64,000 nucleotides of DNA from NCBI RefSeq assembly GCF_030730905.1, contig NZ_JAVAMP010000008.1, positions 124,001 to 188,000 of the forward strand, in the 5' to 3' direction. This stretch comes from Chengkuizengella axinellae. Lineage in GTDB: Bacteria; Bacillota; Bacilli; Paenibacillales; KCTC-33759. The notes beneath the pieces are model-generated. The model made no database searches, was not told the DNA's origin, and worked only from the letters and a program-made list of their open reading frames with translations. Positions 8,977-18,227 of this stretch are shown here, in pieces (positions within the stretch are counted from its first letter, which is position 1; every line of letters starts with the position of its first letter). The position numbers and the translations under genes were made by a program.

Positions 8977-9053
8977 TTTACAAGTATACGAAAAAAGTGT
9001 AATAATTAAAATGTTTCTAATTCATTTTAACTTTTTTTGAAAAGCTTTTCAAA
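8977..9053 (+). promoter_or_regulatory. Promoter and LacI-type operator of the GH13 gene
   Basis: TTTACA (8977-8982), a 17-base spacer and TAATAA (9000-9005) form a plausible promoter. The palindrome TTTGAAAAGCTTTTCAAA (9036-9053) lies about 30 bases downstream and shares its 16-bp core with the ABC-operon operator. The interval 8769-9093 holds no gene. Confidence 0.7.
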
Positions 9054-9093
9054 TTATTCATCATACACTTTCTAAAATAACTGGAGGAAACAC

Positions 9094-10731
9094 ATGAAAA
9101 AAACTTGGTGGAAGGAATCTGTAGTTTATCAAGTTTATTGGAGAAGTTTTTTTGACTCTGACGGTGACGGCTACGGTGACTTAAAGGGTCTCATACAAAA
9201 ATTAGATTATATTCAGCATTTAGGTGTAGATGTGATCTGGCTAAATCCAGTTTATGATTCACCTGATGTTGATAATGGTTATGATATTAGCAATTATTTA
9301 GGGATTACTCCTCGAGCTGGTTCTATGGATATATGGGAGGAATTACTGTCAGAGGTTCATACTCGAGGTATGAAATTAATTATGGACTTGGTAGTTAATC
9401 ATACTTCATCTTCTCATCCATGGTTTATAGAATCTCGTTCTTCCATAAATAATGAAAAACGAGATTGGTACATTTGGAAAGATGCTGTAGATGGAAAAGA
9501 ACCGAATAATTGGAGGTCCTATTTCACCCCATCCGTATGGGAGTTAGATACTAGCACAAATCAATATTATATGCATTCTTTTGCTATCGAACAGCCTGAT
9601 TTAAATTGGCAAAATCCTAATGTGCGTAATGCGATTTATGACATGATGAAATATTGGTTAGATAAAGGAATTGATGGCTTTAGAATGGATGTCATCAATC
9701 TACTTGTTAAACCTAAGGATTTTTCTAATGTTGAAAATCCTGAAAAGATTCATTATCTAGGAAACAACCCAGGTATTCATGAATACTTGCAGGAAATGCA
9801 TGAAAAGGTTTTAAAGCATTATGATATTATGACTGTTGGAGAAATACCATTTGTCACCCCAGAAATGGGAAGAGAGTACGTAGCAGAAGAAAATAAAGAA
9901 CTAGATACTTTATTTCATTTTCAAATTGCTGATGATATGCCGACGTGGGATTTGGTGAAATATAAAAAAATTCAAAAGGATTGGTATGAAGCATTAGTTA
10001 AATCAGGTTGGAACTCACAATTTTTGAATAACCATGACCACACTAGACAGGTAACACGTTACGGAAATGATGAACAATACCGTGAACAATCAGCAAAATT
10101 GCTAGCAACCATGCTTCATACACTACCTGGAATGCCTTACATCTTCCAAGGAGAAGAAATAGGTATGACCGGCGTTCATTACGATTCAATTGAAGAATAT
10201 AATGATATAGCGATGATTAATAAATACGAAGAAGAAGTAAACAAGGGAAGGAATCCTAAAGAGGTGATCCAGTCTTTGAAACTTCTTAGCAGGGACAACT
10301 CTAGAACTCCGGTTCAATGGGACGATACAGAAAACGCTGGATTTACACAAGGAACTCCTTGGATAAAAGTAAATCCAAACTATACAAAAATTAATGTAAA
10401 AACTGCTTTAAAAGATCCTAATTCCATTTATTATTATTATCAAAAACTAATTGACTTACGTAAAAACAATGAAGTGATGGTTTATGGACAATACCACGAT
10501 CTTCTACCAGAAGACACAAACCTCTATGTTTACACTAGAGTGTTAGACAATGAAAAATGGCTTGTCATTTTAAATCATTCAGATGAAAATAGGGTCTTAC
10601 ATTTCCCAGAACGATATAAAAACAATCGTTTTAAGCAAATCATAGGTAATTATGAAGATGCTGAATCACATTCAACTAAGGAAATAATGAACTTAAGACC
10701 CCACGAAGCTTTAATTTATCAAATGATATGA
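9094..10731 (+). CDS. GH13 alpha-glucosidase (oligo-1,6-glucosidase type)
   Basis: The 545-residue cytoplasmic enzyme shows all GH13 regions: DLVVNHTS, GFRMDVIN with nucleophile Asp199, VGEIPF with acid/base Glu250, and LNNHDHTRQ with Asp315. The QPDLNWQNP block and valine after the nucleophile region are typical of oligo-1,6-glucosidases and related alpha-glucosidases that cleave short alpha-linked glucosides after uptake. GGAGGAAACAC precedes the ATG. Divergent from the LacI gene and sharing its operator, it is probably the intracellular hydrolase for the sugar taken up by the ABC transporter. Exact linkage preference is not readable. Confidence 0.93.
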   Translation: MKKTWWKESVVYQVYWRSFFDSDGDGYGDLKGLIQKLDYIQHLGVDVIWLNPVYDSPDVDNGYDISNYLGITPRAGSMDIWEELLSEVHTRGMKLIMDLVVNHTSSSHPWFIESRSSINNEKRDWYIWKDAVDGKEPNNWRSYFTPSVWELDTSTNQYYMHSFAIEQPDLNWQNPNVRNAIYDMMKYWLDKGIDGFRMDVINLLVKPKDFSNVENPEKIHYLGNNPGIHEYLQEMHEKVLKHYDIMTVGEIPFVTPEMGREYVAEENKELDTLFHFQIADDMPTWDLVKYKKIQKDWYEALVKSGWNSQFLNNHDHTRQVTRYGNDEQYREQSAKLLATMLHTLPGMPYIFQGEEIGMTGVHYDSIEEYNDIAMINKYEEEVNKGRNPKEVIQSLKLLSRDNSRTPVQWDDTENAGFTQGTPWIKVNPNYTKINVKTALKDPNSIYYYYQKLIDLRKNNEVMVYGQYHDLLPEDTNLYVYTRVLDNEKWLVILNHSDENRVLHFPERYKNNRFKQIIGNYEDAESHSTKEIMNLRPHEALIYQMI

Positions 10732-10834
10732 TTGTATACATCGAGGCACTTCGACATTATATGCTATAAAAAACATTTCCATATGTCGATTATTCATTCT
10801 TATTATCTACTAGTGCGCTCGCCCGGGAAATAAT

Positions 10835-10865
10835 AAAAGGCCAGCCATTAATGGTTGGTCTTTTT
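10835..10865. terminator. Bidirectional terminator between GH13 and SleL-like genes
   Basis: A 10-bp stem (10839-10848 with 10851-10860, two G-U pairs) is flanked by AAAA and TTTTT. It can serve the GH13 gene on the plus strand and the convergent SleL-like gene on the minus strand. Confidence 0.85.
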
Positions 10866-10935
10866 ATAACTACCTCTAATGATAAGTTCGGCTACATCTT
10901 TGAGGCTCTGCTAGAAGTGATTGTTCAATTAAACT

Positions 10936-12225
10936 TTAAGTCATTTTTATCACGTTGAAATTATCGTCAATTAATAACCAGTTTTGAGGAAAAGCTAATC
11001 CAAGCTTCCAATAACTCATCCCTCTTAATTGTAATTCTTTTAATAAGTTGAATTTTGCTTGAATAGACCTTGCATCTTCGAACCAAACCTTGTGATCTTG
11101 CCCTTCGTCATCCTTATAATCAATAAATGGAGCTTGCTCGGTGTAATCATATTGAATAGGCACATTTCTTTCTCTAGCTAAACTTATTGCTGCTTGAGGA
11201 CTTAATGCTTTTGCATAATCCCCCCCTGGTTCAAAAGGAAGAGTCCAATCATATCCATACAAATTTTGACCCATTAATATTTTATTTGAAGGAATTTCAC
11301 TTATGGCGTACTCAAGAACTTTACGGACTTCAGTTATTGGTGATACAGGCATAGGTGGACCACCACTATATCCCCATTCATAACTCATGATGACAACAAA
11401 ATCAACAATTTCACCATGCGCTTTATAATCATGAGCGGTGTACCAGGCACCTGTTTGTTCGGCACTTGTTTTCGGTGCTAATGCTGTGGAAATTAAAAAC
11501 CCTTCTTGATGTATTCGGTCTGCAGCCTTCCTTAAAAATTGATTGTATGCTTCACGATCCTCCGGTCTTAAAAACTCAAAATCGAAATGAATATCCTTAA
11601 AATTTTGCTCTTTCGCTACTGAAATTATATTGTTAAGTAGGTTATCCTGTACGTCCTCATTATTTAAAATAATTTCACCTAACTCCGCACTAAACTGACC
11701 TTCTTCCAGATTTGATATCACCATCATTAAAGTAGCACCATCTTCAGCTGCAATAGATGCTAAATCATCTAATTGCGGAGGTGTTAAAGACCCATCTCTG
11801 TTAGCATGGTAGCTAAACGGGGCTAAGTATGTTAAATAAGGAGCAGATTCACGTGCTGCATTTTGCAATACTTCTGAAAATGCATCTCCACTAGGTTCAA
11901 TATATGCATTAAATACACCCATGCTCTTAGGTTTCTGTGGAATGTATAATCGAAAACCAACTGGCAGTTCTCTTTCAATTGGCCATTCATTTGTTTGAGC
12001 TAAAGTATTTTGATTCATTCCAAACTTTTGTGCAATAGAAGACATGCTATCACCAGATTGAACCCAGTAATAACTTCCTTGGATAGGAATAACTAAAGAC
12101 TGACCAATAACTAATGGGTCAGTTTCAGATACTTGATTTGCTGAAGCAATTTGATTTGGAGAAATACTGTATGTATTCGCTATGGAATTTAAAGAATCAC
12201 CGCTTTCTACAACATGAATTTGCAT
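10936..12225 (-). CDS. SleL/YaaH-like spore cortex-lytic GH18 enzyme with two LysM domains, copy 1
   Basis: The 429-residue protein has two N-terminal LysM domains (about residues 2-46 and 51-97) and a GH18 barrel. In spores this architecture is found in SleL/YaaH, an N-acetylglucosaminidase that finishes cortex breakdown during germination; there is no signal peptide, as for other SleL proteins. The catalytic strand reads HFDFE with Asp215 and Glu217, keeping the D-x-E pair needed for activity. I start at the ATG at 12225, not the TTG eight codons upstream, because AGAAAGGAGAGGG lies between them. Its closest relative is the next gene upstream. Confidence 0.92.
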   Translation of the reverse strand: MQIHVVESGDSLNSIANTYSISPNQIASANQVSETDPLVIGQSLVIPIQGSYYWVQSGDSMSSIAQKFGMNQNTLAQTNEWPIERELPVGFRLYIPQKPKSMGVFNAYIEPSGDAFSEVLQNAARESAPYLTYLAPFSYHANRDGSLTPPQLDDLASIAAEDGATLMMVISNLEEGQFSAELGEIILNNEDVQDNLLNNIISVAKEQNFKDIHFDFEFLRPEDREAYNQFLRKAADRIHQEGFLISTALAPKTSAEQTGAWYTAHDYKAHGEIVDFVVIMSYEWGYSGGPPMPVSPITEVRKVLEYAISEIPSNKILMGQNLYGYDWTLPFEPGGDYAKALSPQAAISLARERNVPIQYDYTEQAPFIDYKDDEGQDHKVWFEDARSIQAKFNLLKELQLRGMSYWKLGLAFPQNWLLIDDNFNVIKMT

Positions 12226-12311
12226 CTTCCCTCTCCTTTCTATACGCAAATATTTGATTTTTACGTTTCATACTATGTATATGTGTCATAAAAAAGTTTA
12301 ACTCAACATTT

Positions 12312-13598
12312 TTACATTAATTTACTAACATTAAAATTGTCACCTAACAATAACCAGTTTTGAGGGAATGATAACCCTAGCTTCCAATAACCCATCCCTG
12401 CTAAATTCAATTCTTTGATCAAATTAAATTTTGCTTGAATTGATCTTGCATCTTCAAACCATACTTCATGTTCATTCCCTAAATCATCAATATATTTAAA
12501 AAATGGTGCCTGTGCAACATCGTCAAATTGTATCGCTTCGTTTCTCTCTCTAGCCAAGTTAATTGCACCTTGAGGACTTAAAGCCTTAGCGAATTCGCCA
12601 CCTGGTTCGTAAGGAAGAGTCCAATCATATCCATATAAGTTTTGTCCCATTATTATTTTATGAGCAGGTATCTCGCTTAGAGCATACTCAAGTACTTTTC
12701 TAACTTCATTTATAGGTGATACTGGCATAGGTGGACCAGCCCAGTTGCCCCAGTCATAAGTCATAATGAAAACATAATCAACTATTTCACCATGTGCTTT
12801 ATAATCATGAGCGACATTCCAAAGCCCTGTTTGTTCTGCGCTTGTTTTGGGAGCTAGGGTAGTGGAAACTAGGAATCCTTCTTCATGCAAAACTTTTGTT
12901 GCATTTCTTAAAAATTGATTATAAGCTTCTCGATCCTCTGCCCTTATCAGTTCAAAATTAAAAACAATATGAGAAAAACCCAACTGTTTAGCAGTTAATA
13001 CAATATTATTAATAAATGTATCTTGGAGTTCTTTATTATAAAAAATGTTTGATGCGATCTCTGGGCTAAATTGCGCACCTGATAAATTGGAAATGACCAT
13101 CATTAATAATGCACCGTCTTCAGCAGCAATAGAACCTAAATCATCTAATGATGGAGGTGTTAAAGAACCACCTTCATTTACTTGGAAGCTATATGGAGCA
13201 ATGTAAGTCAAGTATGGTGCTGCTTCTCTTGCTGCATTTTTTAAAACCTCTGAAACTCCATCTCTTGGTTCAATATATGCTTTAAAGGTCCCCATTCTTT
13301 TTGGTTGAGGTGGTATATATAAACGAAATCCGACAGGTAAAGGCCGTTCAATTGGCCACTGATTTATTTGAGACAACGCATTAAAGTTTAATCCAAATTT
13401 TTGAGCTATCGAATACAAATTATCTCTAGGCTTAACCCAGTAATAACTTCCTTGAATTGGAATAACCAAAGTCTGACCTACTACTAGGGTTTGATCTGCT
13501 TCAATTTGATTAGCTGCTGTAATTACATCTGGAGTTATTGTATACATGTTTGCAATAGAATATAGTGAATCGCCACTTTGAACAACATGAATTTGCAT
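12312..13598 (-). CDS. SleL/YaaH-like GH18/LysM protein, copy 2, with altered catalytic motif
   Basis: The 428-residue paralogue has the same two LysM domains plus GH18 layout and very similar sequence over its full length. The catalytic strand reads VFNFE: Glu216 is kept, but the preceding catalytic Asp is Asn214. In GH18 enzymes that Asp orients the substrate acetamido group, and its loss usually lowers activity strongly. Copy 2 may thus be weak or a cortex-binding partner of copy 1. It is followed 86 bases later by copy 1, so the pair is a tandem duplication and probably one operon expressed in the mother cell. Confidence 0.92.
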   Translation of the reverse strand: MQIHVVQSGDSLYSIANMYTITPDVITAANQIEADQTLVVGQTLVIPIQGSYYWVKPRDNLYSIAQKFGLNFNALSQINQWPIERPLPVGFRLYIPPQPKRMGTFKAYIEPRDGVSEVLKNAAREAAPYLTYIAPYSFQVNEGGSLTPPSLDDLGSIAAEDGALLMMVISNLSGAQFSPEIASNIFYNKELQDTFINNIVLTAKQLGFSHIVFNFELIRAEDREAYNQFLRNATKVLHEEGFLVSTTLAPKTSAEQTGLWNVAHDYKAHGEIVDYVFIMTYDWGNWAGPPMPVSPINEVRKVLEYALSEIPAHKIIMGQNLYGYDWTLPYEPGGEFAKALSPQGAINLARERNEAIQFDDVAQAPFFKYIDDLGNEHEVWFEDARSIQAKFNLIKELNLAGMGYWKLGLSFPQNWLLLGDNFNVSKLM

Positions 13599-13612
13599 TT
13601 TTATTCTCCTTT

Positions 13613-13963
13613 CTATTTTTTATTGATTTGAAGATTTGAGATCTTCTTCACTTGATAAGCATCTTTTAATAAATCTTCTTTGATAATATTTAATTTAAGC
13701 AATCCATTAATTTTTGAAGTATCCGCCTTTGACATTAGTCTCCACAAACTGTCGTCAGGTAATGATTTATATAATTTATCATCGTCATACAATCTTCTTT
13801 CTTGAGGTACAACTTTCACTAGATAGCTTTCAAAATCCATCTCAGTTTCATCGATTTTATCCATAAAAGAGATAATATCATCTCGTAATAAAGATAACTC
13901 TTCTGATATTTGTTTTTGTTGATTTTTCAACTCAACATATTTTTTTATTTTTTCAATCACCAT
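13613..13963 (-). CDS. Hypothetical 116-residue protein upstream of the SleL-like pair
   Basis: I do not recognise a family. The first half (about residues 3-40) is a strongly charged amphipathic helix, probably a coiled coil (IEKIKKYVELKNQQKQISEE), followed by a short beta-like segment (FESYLVKVVPQERRLYDDDK) and a basic tail. There is no signal peptide or membrane segment. AGGTGGGG lies close to the ATG; the GTG one codon later would have better spacing. It ends 14 bases before the SleL-like copy 2 and is probably cotranscribed with it, which suggests a spore-related role only by position. Confidence 0.7.
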   Translation of the reverse strand: MVIEKIKKYVELKNQQKQISEELSLLRDDIISFMDKIDETEMDFESYLVKVVPQERRLYDDDKLYKSLPDDSLWRLMSKADTSKINGLLKLNIIKEDLLKDAYQVKKISNLQINKK

Positions 13964-14163
13964 TTACCCCACCTTTAAAATCATTTATATTATGTATATG
14001 TGTTCATAAGGTGAAAAAGAATGATGATTAATCTTTTTAATAGTTTCATAGATTTATCTCATACAAGTACCTAAATAAGTCCCACCCATTAGTAAACTGT
14101 ACTAGTTTACCTTTAAGTTTTAAATCAAGTTAAAAATAATTCAACTAGGAGAAGAATCAGCTT

Positions 14164-15066
14164 ATGCATAACAACAAAGCTTTTCCGATACCGCTTTGGT
14201 TTATTTTAATGATCGGAATCATTGCGATATCTTTTTCATCGATTTTTATTCGATGGTCTGAGGCACCTGTTTCTATCATTGCTATGTACCGTTTATATAT
14301 TACAAACCTTCTAATGCTGCCCTTCATAATGAAATATTGGCACGAATTGAAGAAGCTATCCAGTAAGGATTGGTTCTTTTTATCTTTATCTGGTCTTTTT
14401 TTAGGACTTCACTTTTTGTTTTGGATGGGATCCTTGCGATTCACATCTGTTGCAAATTCAACGGCAATTGTAGCACTAGAACCAATATTTGTGCTCATTG
14501 GTTCCTTTTTATTCTTTAAACAACGAACAAATTTTTTGGCTATTACTGGGATAATCATTGCTGTTCTTGGCGCAATTTTAATAGGTTGGGGAGACTTTGG
14601 TCTTTCAACCAAAGCAGTGCTTGGAGATATGTTAGCCTTGTTAGGAGCAATTACAGTAGCTATCCATATTCTAATAGGGAAACGTTTGTTAAGGAAAATG
14701 TCTAATTATGTGTACAGTTTTTTTGTATTTCTTACATCAGCTATGCTGTTAAATTTATATAATATAGTTCAAGGATATTCCTTCATTAAATACTCCTCCA
14801 TGGAATGGGGAATTTTTATATTAATGGCTATTATTCCGACAGTGTTTGGGCATTTACTTTTCAACTGGTTATTAAAATATATGAATGCAACCACAGTTTC
14901 AATGTCTATATTAGGGGAACCATTAGGTGCAGCAATACTTGCTTATTTTCTTTTAAATGAACATATTTCATTTCATCAAGCTATTGCTGGATTTATCTTG
15001 TTGCTTGGAGTTTGGATATTTATTAAATTTAATCAGAAGCAATTGGACACCAAAACTCACTCTTGA
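14164..15066 (+). CDS. EamA/DMT-family transporter
   Basis: The 300-residue protein has ten predicted membrane helices arranged as two EamA repeats (about residues 12-142 and 155-290), with the typical ALEPIFVLIGSFLFF and LGEPLGAAILAYFLL ends of each repeat. The family exports amino acids, nucleosides or other metabolites; the substrate cannot be told from sequence. GGAGAAGAATCAGCTT precedes the ATG. It is a single-gene unit ended by the hairpin at 15082-15127. Confidence 0.9.
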   Translation: MHNNKAFPIPLWFILMIGIIAISFSSIFIRWSEAPVSIIAMYRLYITNLLMLPFIMKYWHELKKLSSKDWFFLSLSGLFLGLHFLFWMGSLRFTSVANSTAIVALEPIFVLIGSFLFFKQRTNFLAITGIIIAVLGAILIGWGDFGLSTKAVLGDMLALLGAITVAIHILIGKRLLRKMSNYVYSFFVFLTSAMLLNLYNIVQGYSFIKYSSMEWGIFILMAIIPTVFGHLLFNWLLKYMNATTVSMSILGEPLGAAILAYFLLNEHISFHQAIAGFILLLGVWIFIKFNQKQLDTKTHS

Positions 15067-15081
15067 CTTGTTCAAATATGC

Positions 15082-15127
15082 AAAAATCCTGCCATTGTCT
15101 ATTGAACAATACAGGATTTTGTTTTCA
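15082..15127. terminator. Bidirectional terminator between EamA and yjcF genes
   Basis: AAAATCCTG (15083-15091) pairs with CAGGATTTT (15112-15120), with inner ATTGT/ACAAT pairing. T-rich sequence follows on both strands, so it serves both convergent genes. Confidence 0.85.
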
Positions 15128-15131
15128 CTTA

Positions 15132-15551
15132 TTATTTTTTTACCATTGTAACATGAGGTATATTGGCATCTAAAAACTCACCAGACACGGTATGATAACC
15201 TTGTTTTTCATAAAATGGTTCTGCTTGTGTTTGTGCATTCAATTTAAATTGTTTTAACCCTATATCATGTCCAATCATCTCTAAATTATCCATGATCATT
15301 TTACCTAATCCATATTTACGGTGAGATTTCAATACACAAATGCGTTCAAGCTTGCCGTAACCATCTACTTCACGAATACGTCCAGTAGCAACTGGCTTCT
15401 TCTCATCATAAATAACAATGTGTTTAGCTTCGTTTTCAAATTCATCTATTTCAATTTCTTCAGGTACTTTTTGCTCAACTACAAAAACATCCATTCGTAC
15501 TTTGTATGCATCTTTAAGCTCTTGTTCGGTACTAACTACTTTTACTTCCAT
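15132..15551 (-). CDS. yjcF: GNAT-family N-acetyltransferase, YjcF-like
   Basis: The 139-residue protein closely follows B. subtilis YjcF: VFVVEQKVPEEIEIDEFE, the acetyl-CoA-binding GKLERICVLKSHRKYGLG, LNAQTQAEPFYEKQGY and IPHVTMVKK. It belongs to the ElaA-like acetyltransferases of unknown substrate. I chose the ATG at 15551; the longer frame to 15620 adds 23 residues unlike the family, and AAAGGAAG lies just upstream of the chosen start. It is monocistronic. Confidence 0.9.
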   Translation of the reverse strand: MEVKVVSTEQELKDAYKVRMDVFVVEQKVPEEIEIDEFENEAKHIVIYDEKKPVATGRIREVDGYGKLERICVLKSHRKYGLGKMIMDNLEMIGHDIGLKQFKLNAQTQAEPFYEKQGYHTVSGEFLDANIPHVTMVKK

Positions 15552-15702
15552 CCTATCCCGTCTTCCTTTCAAGTAAAATATATATTCAATGATTATATCA
15601 ATTTGTAAAGAGATTGACAAAGACGTTATAAATGATAACTAAAATTTGGAAGCAAAATCATTAGATTCGGCTGAACTTGATAGCTTTGAAGTTAACCTTC
15701 AA

Positions 15703-17316
15703 CTAATGATCAGACGATTGAATAGCAATTACGTCTTTTACTAAGGTTACAAATTCCAATTCCTTTTCACCCCTGGCATTTTCTTCAGCTAGCTTTAAGA
15801 CATCTAATAGTGAACTTTCTCTAGCCCAGTAACTGTCTCTTAAGATCTCTGCGAATTCTGCAACAGCTGCGAGAAATTTCAATTCGCGATATAGTTCACC
15901 CTCAATGGAAAGCATTTTTGATACTTCAATGATATCCTCCACTTCTGTGTCCCAAAATCTCAATTTAATAATCCCTATATCATCCAACTGGTTTTCTTTT
16001 ACTTTAATTTCATATAATGCAGTCACAGAATGTCCTGCACCAATTTCTCCTCCATCAACACTATCATCTCGAAAATCTTCATCTCTAACATCCCGATTTT
16101 CATATCCAATCAATCGATACCGATCTACTTTTTCAGGATCAAATTCAACTTGTATCTTTACATCCTTAGCAATAGTCTGCAATGTGCCAGTTAATTCTTC
16201 TGTGAAAATACGTCTTGCTTCAGAGAATGAATCGATATATGAATAATTTCCATCTCCTTGATCTGCTAACTGTTCCATTAACACATCATTATAATTACCC
16301 ATGCCAAACCCAAAAGTACTTAAAGTAATATCATTTCTAGCATATCTTTCTATCTCTTCTAAAATTCCTTCTGGACCTGTTTCTCCTACATTTGCTACAC
16401 CATCTGAACATAGAATTACTCGATTTACTGCACCTGATTGAAAATGATCACTAGCTATTTCATATCCTAATACCAACCCTTCCTCAGCATTAGTTGAACC
16501 AGATGACTGTAATTGATCTATAGCCTCCAATATATAATTTTTATTTTTTATAGATGTAGGTTCGAGGATCGTTCTTGCATGTGAACCATATACAACAATA
16601 CCTACCTGATCATTATCGTTTAATTGTTCAACAAGTAACTGTAAGCTTCTCTTTACAAGATCTAATCGATTTTCTTGTTCCATTGAACCAGAAACATCAA
16701 TAACAAAAACAAGATTAGCAGGTTTACGATTCTCATCTGCAATTTCTTTCCCTTTAATGGCTACCCTCATTAAGTGATATCCCTCACCAAAAGGCGATTC
16801 ACCTCCATCGACATGAATTCCAAATGGATTTCGTTTAGGTGCTTCTGAATCTGACTTGAAATAATTCACAAACTCCTCTACTCTCACAGCTTCAGGAGGA
16901 GGTAAAACTCCTCTTTGAATGTAATTTCTAGTTACAGTATAAGATCCTGTATCTACATCAATAGCGAATGTAGATAAAGGATCATCTTCAGTAGATATGA
17001 ATGGATTGGTACCATATCCTTTGAAGTTCATATCCTCAATTTCTAATTGACTTGATGGAGATATGACTATATTTTCATTATTGTATAAACTATTACTTTC
17101 TTTTGATTCAATCACGAACGAAGTTTCCGACGAGCTAGGTGCCTCCATTATTGGCTCTGAAGATGACCCTTCTGCATCTTCACTTCCTGCTTGATCAGAA
17201 GCGGCAGTCTCTGTAGTCTCCCCTTCTTTTTTCATGTTTTTTTCAGACTGACTTGAACACCCAATGGCAGCAAAAATCAAAAACAAACTAAATACGATGA
17301 ATCCTATTTTTCTCAT
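15703..17316 (-). CDS. YfbK-like von Willebrand factor A lipoprotein
   Basis: The 537-residue protein has a lipoprotein signal (lipobox AIGC), an acidic Ser-rich linker to about residue 75, an N-terminal domain with FAIDVDTGSYTVTRNYI, a vWA domain with a complete MIDAS start (DVSGSMEQE), and a C-terminal DUF3520-like region. This is the order found in YfbK-type proteins. The vWA domain binds a divalent metal and usually mediates protein contacts at the outer face of the membrane. RBS AAAGGGGG fits the ATG. Function in Bacillales is unknown; no partner ATPase is adjacent. Confidence 0.88.
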   Translation of the reverse strand: MRKIGFIVFSLFLIFAAIGCSSQSEKNMKKEGETTETAASDQAGSEDAEGSSSEPIMEAPSSSETSFVIESKESNSLYNNENIVISPSSQLEIEDMNFKGYGTNPFISTEDDPLSTFAIDVDTGSYTVTRNYIQRGVLPPPEAVRVEEFVNYFKSDSEAPKRNPFGIHVDGGESPFGEGYHLMRVAIKGKEIADENRKPANLVFVIDVSGSMEQENRLDLVKRSLQLLVEQLNDNDQVGIVVYGSHARTILEPTSIKNKNYILEAIDQLQSSGSTNAEEGLVLGYEIASDHFQSGAVNRVILCSDGVANVGETGPEGILEEIERYARNDITLSTFGFGMGNYNDVLMEQLADQGDGNYSYIDSFSEARRIFTEELTGTLQTIAKDVKIQVEFDPEKVDRYRLIGYENRDVRDEDFRDDSVDGGEIGAGHSVTALYEIKVKENQLDDIGIIKLRFWDTEVEDIIEVSKMLSIEGELYRELKFLAAVAEFAEILRDSYWARESSLLDVLKLAEENARGEKELEFVTLVKDVIAIQSSDH

Positions 17317-17382
17317 ATAAAATCCCCCTTTAAACCATAGACGGTCTGAAGGAGGAAAATGTTGTAACTTTTTATTTTTTTA

Positions 17383-18081
17383 TTAAATTTCTTTCCCTTT
17401 ATAGTCCTGCGCACGAAATCCTTGTCCAGTTGCATCTTCTTTATCCAATAACACAGGAATCAGCATACCTGGAAGAACACTATCTAAATCATTTTCAGCG
17501 TCTGGACCGCCTAAATCTGTTTTAATCCACCCAGGATCGATGTAACTCACTTTTATATCTGAATCTTTAAGTTCAAAGGAAAGATCTTTCGTATATTTGT
17601 CTACTGCTGCCTTTGAAACACTATATGCCACTAAATGAGGCTGATCTTGAATACCCGAGCTGACATTTACGATACGACCATATCCTTTTTCTTTCATGGC
17701 AGGAGCAAATGCATTGCATAAGAATGTTAAGCTGTAAACATTTACCTGCATAATCTCATGCCAATCTTCCATTGTATACTCGAAAATAGGTTTATATATA
17801 TTACTCAGACCAGCATTATTATATAAAATATCAACATGACCTATTGCTTCGACTTGCTGAACAATTTGATTTACGCCTTCAAGAGTAGATAATTCGCCTT
17901 CTACTGAATAAACCTTTACTCCCTTAGATACAAGTAATTTTTTCGTATGTAACGTATTTTCATTTTTTCTTCCGTGGAGAATGACATCGCATCCTCTATC
18001 TGCTAATCCCTCTGCAACCTTTGCACCAATACCACGGCTTGAACCCGTCACTAATGCCAACTGACCATCTAATCTTTTCAA
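17383..18081 (-). CDS. Short-chain dehydrogenase/reductase
   Basis: The 232-residue enzyme has the Rossmann cofactor motif TGSSRGIG (residues 12-19), NNAG near residue 88, and the catalytic Ser...YxxxK set (VSSG and YSVSK near 153-157). It is a classical SDR acting on an unknown carbonyl or alcohol with NAD(P). Translation probably starts at the TTG at 18081, seven bases after GGAGGG. It is the gene just upstream of the vWA lipoprotein on the same strand. Confidence 0.9.
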   Translation of the reverse strand: MKRLDGQLALVTGSSRGIGAKVAEGLADRGCDVILHGRKNENTLHTKKLLVSKGVKVYSVEGELSTLEGVNQIVQQVEAIGHVDILYNNAGLSNIYKPIFEYTMEDWHEIMQVNVYSLTFLCNAFAPAMKEKGYGRIVNVSSGIQDQPHLVAYSVSKAAVDKYTKDLSFELKDSDIKVSYIDPGWIKTDLGGPDAENDLDSVLPGMLIPVLLDKEDATGQGFRAQDYKGKEI

Positions 18082-18227
18082 TGTTCATCCCTCCAATTTT
18101 CAAAACTCATTGTATCATAAAGCTTATCTCCTTTTCTATTATATAGTTTATGTAATCGTTGAAGAAACTGTAAAAAAACACAATCACTTCAACTCTCTAT
18201 TACTTCTAATTCTTTGTGTGATGACTT

